Shown here: one piece after another, positions 1 through 5,212 of the stretch | Layout: each line of letters opens with the position of its first letter | Position numbering within the stretch: the stretch's first letter is position 1 | NCBI GenBank assembly: GCA_934541205.1 | Contig: CAKTDK010000085.1 | Span: forward strand, 1 to 7,665 | Length of the DNA: 7,665 nucleotides | DNA from: an uncultured Eubacteriales bacterium | GTDB lineage: Bacteria; Bacillota; Clostridia; Oscillospirales; RGIG7773 | Reading direction: 5' to 3' | The notes under the pieces: model-generated | The model's input: only the letters and a program-made list of their open reading frames with translations | The model's database searches: none | What the model was told of the DNA's origin: nothing | Program-made: the position numbers and the translations under genes

Positions 1-143
1 GGGTTGGAGTTACAAGACAGACAATAATAAGCCTTGAAAATGAAAGGTATACGGCGTCTTTAGTTCTTGCATATAGGATATCTAAGTTTTTTGGGCTTAA
101 GATAGAAGATGTTTTTGATTTTTCGGAAACGGAGGATTTTTGA
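1..143 (+). CDS. Small XRE (Cro/CI-type) helix-turn-helix regulator, 3' end only
   Basis: The gene enters from the left edge; 46 complete codons remain before TGA at 141-143. The visible residues begin VGVTRQTIISLEN, which is the turn and recognition helix of a Cro/CI-type helix-turn-helix. They are followed by a segment rich in SLVLAYRISKFFG and then KIEDVFDF, the usual end of the 65-70 residue regulators that consist of little more than the DNA-binding domain. About two thirds of the protein is therefore present. Its stop codon overlaps the start of the next gene by one base (TGATG), so the two are probably co-transcribed and translationally coupled. Such a regulator commonly controls its own operon, so it may control the downstream membrane protein and ABC genes; this is inference. 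The start codon and promoter are outside the window. Confidence 0.88.
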   Translation, partial: VGVTRQTIISLENERYTASLVLAYRISKFFGLKIEDVFDFSETEDF

Positions 144-574
144 TGGAGAAATTTCGCATAAAATTAAAAAGAAAATGTATATTTTGCGGTATTGTTTTAG
201 TAATTATCGCCTTGAATTTTTATGGCGTAATAACAGCAAAAAGCAAAGTTTCGGATTTTGTTTTCGGAATTCAGACCGGTTCTTTGCTTGGAGCCTTTAC
301 AGTTCTTTGTATAAATCTTGTAAAATATATTGTTTTATATAAAAATAATGATAAACTAAAAAAGTATTACATAAAAATTCATGATGAACGAAATATATTT
401 GTCATGTATAAATGCGTTACAAAGGCTATGACGGTAATATTGTTTCTGCTTTGTATTTTTACGGTTGTATTTGGTTTTATAGATAAAAAAATATGCTTTA
501 CATTATTTTTCGTATTTCTCATATCCGAAATAATTATGTTGGCATTTAAAATATATTATGAAAGAAAATTATAA
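143..574 (+). CDS. Small four-helix membrane protein paired with XRE regulator, function unknown
   Basis: Predicted 143-residue integral membrane protein. Hydrophobic segments lie at about residues 11-31, 45-66, 93-113 and 117-137. A basic, charged loop between helices 2 and 3 carries the motif HDERN at 80-84. A DERN-type motif in a short multi-pass protein directly after a small XRE regulator is a recurrent arrangement in Firmicutes, from general knowledge of such gene pairs; the biochemical role is not known to me. The ATG at 143 is preferred because GGAGG at 131-135 sits 7 bases upstream; a TTG one codon earlier (140) is also open. The next gene follows after 23 bases. The protein may act with the regulator as a membrane sensor or accessory subunit, or with the ABC transporter, but nothing in the sequence proves this. 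Confidence 0.8.
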   Translation: MEKFRIKLKRKCIFCGIVLVIIALNFYGVITAKSKVSDFVFGIQTGSLLGAFTVLCINLVKYIVLYKNNDKLKKYYIKIHDERNIFVMYKCVTKAMTVILFLLCIFTVVFGFIDKKICFTLFFVFLISEIIMLAFKIYYERKL

Positions 575-597
575 AAAGCTTTTGGGAGGAAAAATAA

Positions 598-1302
598 ATG
601 TTCAGTGTACAAAATGTTACGAAAAGATACGGCAAAGTTAAAGCTAACGACGATATAAGCTTTAATGTAGAAAACGGTAAAATAGCGGTGCTTTTGGGTC
701 CTAACGGCGCCGGAAAATCTACAATAATAAAATGTATTGCCGGACTTTTGAGATTTTCCGGAAAAATAACCGTTTGTGGGTATGATAATAAATCACTTGA
801 AGCAAAAAAGCTTTTGGGGTATGTCCCGGAAATGCCGGCTATATATGATCTTCTTACGGTAAGAGAGCATCTTGAGTTTATTGCAAGGGCATATGATCTT
901 TCAGATTATGAAAAGGATATAGATATTCTTCTTACGAAATTTGAACTTATGGATAAAAAAGATAAGCTTGGAAAAGAACTTTCAAAAGGTATGCAGCAAA
1001 AATTAAGCATTTGCTGCGCGGTACTTCCGAAACCCAGAGTACTTATATTTGACGAGCCTTTGGTAGGACTTGATCCTCATGCGATAAAAGAACTTAAAAA
1101 TCTGCTTTTTGAAATGAAAGCCGCCGGAACATCCATTTTGATAAGTACTCATATGCTTGACAGTGTTGAGGATTATTGGGATGTAGCTCATATTATGATA
1201 AACGGAAAATTTGCGGTTACAAAATACAGCGATGATCCAAGTCTTAAGGAGGAATCTCTTTCCGATCTATTTTTTGAAATTACAGAGGGAAAGGTTGACT
1301 GA
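598..1302 (+). CDS. ABC transporter ATP-binding protein
   Basis: A 234-residue nucleotide-binding subunit that hydrolyses ATP on the cytoplasmic face to drive its membrane partner. All catalytic motifs are present in order: Walker A GPNGAGKST at 34-42, signature LSKGMQQ at 128-134, Walker B VLIFDEP at 148-154, D-loop GLD at 157-159 and the H-switch histidine H185 in STH. The Q-loop region reads GYVPEMP (74-80), with glutamate at the usual glutamine position, as in many exporter-type ATPases of the CcmA/EcsA-like group. Length is normal for a single-domain ATPase, and there is no fused membrane domain. The start is set by GGGAGGA at 584-590, 7 bases before ATG. The permease begins 2 bases after the stop codon, so the two almost certainly form one transporter. 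The substrate cannot be read from the ATPase. Confidence 0.97.
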   Translation: MFSVQNVTKRYGKVKANDDISFNVENGKIAVLLGPNGAGKSTIIKCIAGLLRFSGKITVCGYDNKSLEAKKLLGYVPEMPAIYDLLTVREHLEFIARAYDLSDYEKDIDILLTKFELMDKKDKLGKELSKGMQQKLSICCAVLPKPRVLIFDEPLVGLDPHAIKELKNLLFEMKAAGTSILISTHMLDSVEDYWDVAHIMINGKFAVTKYSDDPSLKEESLSDLFFEITEGKVD

Positions 1303-1304
1303 AT

Positions 1305-2897
1305 ATGAAAGGTATAAAGTATTTATTTTTTACTACTTTAAAAAACAACATCAAAGAACTTTTTAAAAATCCTGCAAAATTGGTTTCGGCGCTTTTAATG
1401 ATATTTGCATTTGCAGTTGTAATACTTTCTTCTGTTTTTTCCCGTGCGGTGGAAGGAGCTATTGAATTTAGAAATATTTCTGAACTGACGGCGCTTATAT
1501 TTGTTCTTTATTTCGGAGTATTTTTGTATACTTCTTCAAGGGGGTTTACTACCGGCGCAACGTTTTTTTCAATGGCAGATGTAAATATCCTTTTTAATAC
1601 TCCTGTTTCTTCAAAAAAAATACTTATCTACGGTCTTATCAAACAGATGGGTATGACTTTGATGATAGGACTTGTGATATTTTTTCAATACGGTTGGATA
1701 AGTACTATTTATAATATAGATTTTTTGCAGATGATATTTATTATGCTTGGATATTGTATAGTATTTTTTATGGGACAGCTTGTTTCCATGGCTATCTATT
1801 CTTGCGGAAGTGATAAACTTAAAAGCGGTATAAAATATGCTTTTTACGGTGTTACAGCCTTATTGTTCGTATATGCTGCTATAAATGTAGTGACAAGAGA
1901 TTACAGCAATATAGAAAATATTATTAAAACCTTAACGGAAACGGGAAATTCCATATTGTTTAGAATTGTTCCGGTTGGCGGATGGTGCAGTGCTTTTGTA
2001 TCAGGGATAATTACCGAAAATATTACCCTTATTATACTTGGTATAGGAGTCGTTGTAATTAGTATTGCAGGTCTTCTTTTCTATATGATGAAAAGCAAAG
2101 GAGACTATTATGAGGATGTTATAAAGGCAACCGAAATTTCTCAAAACGCCATTACAATGAAAAAAGAAGGAAAAGTCGGAGAAGTTATACCCAAAAATGT
2201 AAAGGTTGGAAAAACCGGCCTTGATAAAGGAAAAGGCGCTTCTGCATTTTTCTATAAACATCTTTTAGAAAACAGAAGAAGTAAAATATTTATTTTTGAC
2301 GGTATGACTCTTGTTTTTATGGCGATTATAATTGTGTTTTCCGTAATTATGAGTCATGAGGAAGGAAACGGAGCTTTTATAGGTATTTATGTATTTTCCG
2401 TATATATGCAGTTTTTTAATGTTTGTCTTGGAAGATGGGCAAAGGAGCTTGTAAAACCTTATGTTTATATGGTTCCTCAGTCTGCTTTTAAAAAGCTTAT
2501 TATGATAAGTCTTGAAAATATTATAAAAATAGTATATGAGTCTTTAGTTTTATTCATAATTTTAGGATTTATTTTAAAGCTTTCACCTTTGACTTTTATA
2601 TGCGCGGTAATTTCAAGAATAAGTTTCGGTCTTATTTTTATGGCAGGAAATTTTGTAACGGAAAGAATTATGGGTTCGGTTTCAAGTAAAATGCTCGTAA
2701 TTCTTGTTTACGGAGTTGTAATATTTACAATTATAGCTCCGGGAGCGGTTATCGGAATTTTGCTCGGGCTTTCTAACCCCGGATTTACAACGGTTACCGT
2801 ACTTTTAACCATGGCGGTATGGAATACTGCTGCAAGCGTGGTAACAGCATTTTTGTGCAGAAATATATTAAATTATGCGGAGCTTAACAATAAATAA
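1305..2897 (+). CDS. ABC exporter-type membrane protein (permease)
   Basis: A 530-residue polytopic membrane protein with about twelve hydrophobic segments in two sets of six. They lie near residues 26-47, 61-78, 107-130, 138-166, 178-196, 238-262, then 333-350, 355-376, 406-425, 427-450, 462-488 and 496-518. A hydrophilic, probably cytoplasmic region (263-330) rich in lysine and glycine separates the halves. Segments such as LFNTPVSSKKIL (96-107) and a related VPQSAFKKLI (390-399) in the second half resemble motifs of the 'putative ABC exporter' membrane family found in Clostridia; I assign that family from memory. It begins 2 bases after the ATPase stop, with purine-rich AAAGG at 1290-1294 as ribosome site. 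Both halves of a channel in one chain would pair with two copies of the ATPase. The substrate is unknown; peptides, lipids or antimicrobials are possible but unsupported. Confidence 0.88.
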   Translation: MKGIKYLFFTTLKNNIKELFKNPAKLVSALLMIFAFAVVILSSVFSRAVEGAIEFRNISELTALIFVLYFGVFLYTSSRGFTTGATFFSMADVNILFNTPVSSKKILIYGLIKQMGMTLMIGLVIFFQYGWISTIYNIDFLQMIFIMLGYCIVFFMGQLVSMAIYSCGSDKLKSGIKYAFYGVTALLFVYAAINVVTRDYSNIENIIKTLTETGNSILFRIVPVGGWCSAFVSGIITENITLIILGIGVVVISIAGLLFYMMKSKGDYYEDVIKATEISQNAITMKKEGKVGEVIPKNVKVGKTGLDKGKGASAFFYKHLLENRRSKIFIFDGMTLVFMAIIIVFSVIMSHEEGNGAFIGIYVFSVYMQFFNVCLGRWAKELVKPYVYMVPQSAFKKLIMISLENIIKIVYESLVLFIILGFILKLSPLTFICAVISRISFGLIFMAGNFVTERIMGSVSSKMLVILVYGVVIFTIIAPGAVIGILLGLSNPGFTTVTVLLTMAVWNTAASVVTAFLCRNILNYAELNNK

Positions 2898-2905
2898 TAA
2901 AAATG

Positions 2906-2933
2906 TTGCATTTTTAAAAAAATATGGTATAAT
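2906..2933 (+). promoter_or_regulatory. Sigma-A-type promoter of the rimP-nusA-infB operon (extended -10)
   Basis: TATAAT at 2928-2933 is a perfect -10 box and is preceded by TGG, giving the extended -10 form TGnTATAAT. A weak -35 candidate, TTGCAT at 2906-2911, lies 16 bases upstream and shares only the TTG with the consensus, which fits a promoter relying on its extended -10. Transcription would start near 2940, leaving a leader of about 80 bases before rimP. The -35 begins only 9 bases after the permease stop codon, so the ABC operon has no room for a terminator of its own before this promoter. Confidence 0.78.
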
Positions 2934-2970
2934 ATATATTGTAAAGTTTAATTATAGTTTATATGATGTT

Positions 2971-2994
2971 AAAGAGTGGGGCTTCCCACTCTTT
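2971..2994 (+). terminator. rimP leader hairpin: candidate weak terminator / NusA-dependent attenuator
   Basis: AAAGAGTGGG (2971-2980) pairs perfectly with CCCACTCTTT (2985-2994) around a four-base loop GCTT. The core GAGTGGG/CCCACTC is followed by TTTATTGTTTGT, a U-tract interrupted by A and G. This is the shape of a weak intrinsic terminator. It sits inside the transcribed leader, about 30 bases after the predicted start site and 27 bases before the rimP start codon. In B. subtilis the equivalent operon is reported to be autoregulated by NusA-stimulated termination in its 5' untranslated region without an alternative antiterminator, and I see no obvious competing antiterminator here. It may also stop transcripts arriving from the upstream ABC genes. 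The hairpin is directly visible; the regulatory role is inference. Confidence 0.8.
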
Positions 2995-3008
2995 ATTGTT
3001 TGTCTGAA

Positions 3009-3024
3009 GGGAGGAAGGATTTTG
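3009..3024 (+). promoter_or_regulatory. Ribosome binding site that fixes the TTG start of rimP
   Basis: GGGAGG at 3009-3014 lies 7 bases before TTG at 3022-3024. The reading frame is open much further upstream, with an ATG at 2875, but that start would lie inside the permease gene and upstream of the promoter. The translated protein from TTG begins where RimP proteins normally begin. Confidence 0.9.
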
Positions 3025-3498
3025 AAAACAAATGAGCTTTTAAAAGTTGTAAAAGATTTTGCAATGCCTATAGCTCTTGAAAGAGGAATAGAAGTATGGG
3101 ACGTTGAATTTAAAAAGGAAGGGCCTTATTATTATCTGAGAGTTTTTCTTGATGGCGACAGAAATGTGACTATTGAGGATCTTGAAGTTTTAACAAGAAA
3201 ACTAAATAAGTTTTTGGATGAAAAAGATCCGGTTGAAAAAGCGTATATACTTGAAGTTGCGTCTGTCGGAATTGATAAGCCTTTGAAATTTGACAAAGAT
3301 TTTGAAAAAGCTATAGGGAAAAATGTTTATGTAAAGCTTTTTTCTTCCAAAGACAAAGAAAAAGAATTTTCCGGAGTTTTAAAAGAATATAATAACGGCA
3401 AAATAACTATTGTTACCGATAGCGGTGAAGAAAAAGAATTTTTAAAAACCGATATTTCGAGTATTCATATTATAGGAGAAGTATCTTTTAAAAACTGA
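3022..3498 (+). CDS. rimP: Ribosome maturation factor RimP
   Basis: A 158-residue cytoplasmic factor (YlxS in Bacillus) that binds the free 30S subunit and assists late small-subunit maturation. The N-terminal alpha/beta domain (about 1-85) contains the recognisable GIEVWDVEF and YYYLRVFLD strands, and the C-terminal SH3-like domain (about 88-155) starts with KFDKDFEKAIGK. Length is typical of the family. The usually well-kept segment around LEVSSPGLDRPL reads LEVASVGIDKPL here (77-88), with valine in place of proline at 82. The gene starts at TTG, is the first of its operon and lies about 80 bases downstream of the predicted transcription start. The nusA gene follows after 44 bases with no terminator between. 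Confidence 0.97.
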   Translation: MKTNELLKVVKDFAMPIALERGIEVWDVEFKKEGPYYYLRVFLDGDRNVTIEDLEVLTRKLNKFLDEKDPVEKAYILEVASVGIDKPLKFDKDFEKAIGKNVYVKLFSSKDKEKEFSGVLKEYNNGKITIVTDSGEEKEFLKTDISSIHIIGEVSFKN

Positions 3499-3523
3499 TA
3501 AAAAATACAGTTCAAATAATTTT

Positions 3524-3545
3524 AGGAGGTTAAAGGAAAAAAGTG
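3524..3545 (+). promoter_or_regulatory. nusA ribosome binding region with two possible Shine-Dalgarno cores
   Basis: AGGAGG at 3524-3529 is a strong core but lies 13 bases from the GTG start at 3543, longer than ideal. A second, weaker AAAGG at 3531-3535 lies 7 bases away. GTG is chosen because the protein then begins MNKDFFTALDMLEQEKGI, the normal NusA N terminus. No alternative in-frame ATG lies between the sites. Confidence 0.75.
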
Positions 3546-4583
3546 AACAAAGATTTTTTTACAGCGCTTGATATGCTGGAACAGGAAAAAGGAATACCAA
3601 AGGATTATATGATAGAAAAGGTAGAAGCGGCTCTTGCTTCTGCCTGCAAAAAAGATTTTGGTGTGGGAGACAATGTAGTTGTACATTTAAATGAGAAAAA
3701 GTTTGATTTTAAGGTTTGCCTTAAAAAGACGGTTGTTGAGCTTGTTGAAGATCCTCAGATAGAAATTTCTCTTGAGGACGCAAGACAAAAATCAAAGAAA
3801 TATGAAATAGGCGATGTAGTAGAAGTTGAGATTCAAACAAAAAATTTCGGAAGAATTGCCGCTCAGACTGCAAAACAGGTTATAATTCAAGGAATAAGGG
3901 AAGCGGAGAAGATACCTTTATTTAACGAATTGTCCTCAAAAAATCAGGAGCTTATTACAGGTGTTGTACAAAGAGTGGATCAGTTAAACGGAAATGCTTT
4001 GATTGAAGTAGGAGGAAAAACTGAGCTTATGCTTTTAAGCCGTGAACAGATTCCGGGAGAATCTATTCAGGTCGGCGATACAATAAAGGTTTTTGTATCC
4101 GATGTAAAAAAAGGCGTAAAAGGGCCTATGGTGAATATTTCAAGAGTTCATCCCGGTTTTGTTAAAAGGCTTTTTGAGATGAATGTTCCCGAAATATATG
4201 ACGGAATTGTTGAAATTAAATCTATTGCCAGAGAAGCCGGACTTCGTACTAAAATAGCGGTATGGTCAAAGGATGAAAACGTTGACGCTGTGGGAGCTTG
4301 TATCGGACCGAAAAGTACAAGGGTTACAGCAATTTTAAATGAGATGAAAGGCGAAAAAATAGATATTATAAAATACAGTGAAGATATGGGCGAGTTTGTA
4401 AAAGCTGCCCTTTCACCGTCGGAAGTTATTAAAGTTGATGTAAACGATGAAGAAAGAATCTGCTATGTGGAAGTGCCTGAAAGTCAGCTTTCTCTTGCTA
4501 TAGGAAAAGAAGGACAGAATGCTAGGCTTGCGGCAAAGCTTACAGGAATGAAAATAGATATAAAACCTATAAGCGGCGAATAA
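3543..4583 (+). CDS. nusA: Transcription termination/antitermination factor NusA
   Basis: A 346-residue RNA polymerase-associated factor that promotes pausing and intrinsic termination and joins antitermination complexes. Domains in order: N-terminal RNA polymerase-binding domain (about 1-125), S1 domain (about 134-200), KH1 (about 230-280) and KH2 (about 285-346). KH2 carries the normal GXXG loop GKEG at 321-324 within LAIGKEGQNARLAAKLTG. In KH1 the loop reads GPKS at 255-258, so the second glycine is replaced by serine. The protein ends right after KH2, as in Firmicutes; the C-terminal acidic repeats of E. coli NusA are absent. The start is GTG. As the second gene behind the leader hairpin, NusA may limit its own operon by stimulating termination there, by analogy with B. 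subtilis. Confidence 0.99.
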   Translation: MNKDFFTALDMLEQEKGIPKDYMIEKVEAALASACKKDFGVGDNVVVHLNEKKFDFKVCLKKTVVELVEDPQIEISLEDARQKSKKYEIGDVVEVEIQTKNFGRIAAQTAKQVIIQGIREAEKIPLFNELSSKNQELITGVVQRVDQLNGNALIEVGGKTELMLLSREQIPGESIQVGDTIKVFVSDVKKGVKGPMVNISRVHPGFVKRLFEMNVPEIYDGIVEIKSIAREAGLRTKIAVWSKDENVDAVGACIGPKSTRVTAILNEMKGEKIDIIKYSEDMGEFVKAALSPSEVIKVDVNDEERICYVEVPESQLSLAIGKEGQNARLAAKLTGMKIDIKPISGE

Positions 4584-4605
4584 TTTCAGAAAGGAAGATA
4601 TAGAT

Positions 4606-4872
4606 ATGCCGAAAAAAATACCTATGAGAATGTGTGTCGGATGTGTTTCTATGTTTTCAAAAAGAGAGCTTGTAAGAATTGTTAAAAATAAAGATGGAGA
4701 TATAAATATAGATTTTACGGGAAAAATGGCGGGACGGGGAGCTTATATCTGCAAAAATATGGAGTGCCTTGAAAAAGCTATTAAAACAAAAAAATTGGAA
4801 CGCACTTTTGATACAAAAATACCCGATGAAGTTTATGAAAAATTAAAAGAGGAGCTTTCAAAAGGTGAATGA
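4606..4872 (+). CDS. rnpM: YlxR family RNA-binding protein (RNase P modulator RnpM)
   Basis: An 88-residue basic protein of the YlxR family (DUF448). The Bacillus member has been described as a modulator of RNase P, hence the name RnpM; nucleoid or regulatory roles have also been suggested for the family. Family hallmarks are PMRMCVGC at 6-13, KRELVRIVK at 19-27 and the GRGAYIC motif at 43-49. Four cysteines, C10, C13, C49 and C54, are arranged as CxxC plus a distant pair, which could form a metal site or simply structural contacts. It lies 22 bases after nusA with AAAGGAAG at 4590-4597 as ribosome site. Its last 8 bases overlap the start of ylxQ, pointing to translational coupling. The family assignment is firm; the RNase P role is taken from Bacillus. 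Confidence 0.96.
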   Translation: MPKKIPMRMCVGCVSMFSKRELVRIVKNKDGDINIDFTGKMAGRGAYICKNMECLEKAIKTKKLERTFDTKIPDEVYEKLKEELSKGE

Positions 4873-5212
4873 TAAGTTTTTATCTATGATTTCAATATCA
4901 AAAAAAGCGGGAAAATGTTTCGGCGGAGCTTTTTTATCCGATCAGTATATAAAAAGCGGAAAGGCAAAGCTTGTTATTATTTCAAAAGACGCCGGTAAAA
5001 ATAACAGAAATGATATCATTAATGCCTGCAAGTACAGAAAAGTTCAAATGATTGAAACCGAATATACAAAAGAACAGCTTGGGCATTCTTTGGGAAAAGA
5101 AAAGTGTGTTTCAATAGTAATTACAGATGAAAATTTTAAAAAAGCGCTGCTTAATATAATTAATGTAAAGGCGATTAATCAGGAAACGGAGGCTATTACG
5201 AATGGCGATTGA
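4865..5212 (+). CDS. ylxQ: YlxQ, L7Ae/L30e-family RNA-binding protein
   Basis: A 115-residue member of the L7Ae/L30e/S12e ribosomal protein superfamily, whose members bind kink-turn RNA. The fold is shown by the opening helix (MNDKFLSMISISKKAGKC), the strand-loop KAKLVIISKDAGKNN at 33-47, the QLGHSLGKE helix at 71-79 and the closing VSIVITDENFKKAL at 82-95. GTG at 4865 is chosen because AGAGGAG at 4848-4854 lies 10 bases upstream and the family normally has this N-terminal helix; an ATG at 4886 would delete part of it. The gene overlaps ylxR by 8 bases and infB by 11 bases. Its cellular RNA target is not established; position beside nusA and infB suggests a ribosome-related role. Confidence 0.95.
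   Translation: MNDKFLSMISISKKAGKCFGGAFLSDQYIKSGKAKLVIISKDAGKNNRNDIINACKYRKVQMIETEYTKEQLGHSLGKEKCVSIVITDENFKKALLNIINVKAINQETEAITNGD

Noticed and set aside
993..1017. Perfect 8-bp inverted repeat GCAGCAAA / TTTGCTGC with a 9-base loop inside the ATPase gene
   Set aside because: It lies in codons for the conserved signature region, has no T-run after it, and an 8-bp match with a short loop is expected about once by chance in a window of this size.
2716..2730. Short palindrome TTGTAA-TAT-TTACAA near the end of the permease gene
   Set aside because: It is within codons of a hydrophobic helix in AT-rich sequence, not near a promoter or gene start, and too short to support an operator call.
2875..3021. 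An upstream ATG (2875) that would give RimP a 49-residue N-terminal extension
   Set aside because: It would start inside the permease gene and run through the promoter and leader hairpin; the extension does not resemble RimP, and TTG at 3022 has a strong, well-spaced ribosome site.
3856..3886. TTGCCG ... TATAAT, a possible internal promoter within nusA
   Set aside because: The spacer is 19 bases, the -35 is poor, and no gene start follows closely; probably a coincidence of AT-rich coding sequence.
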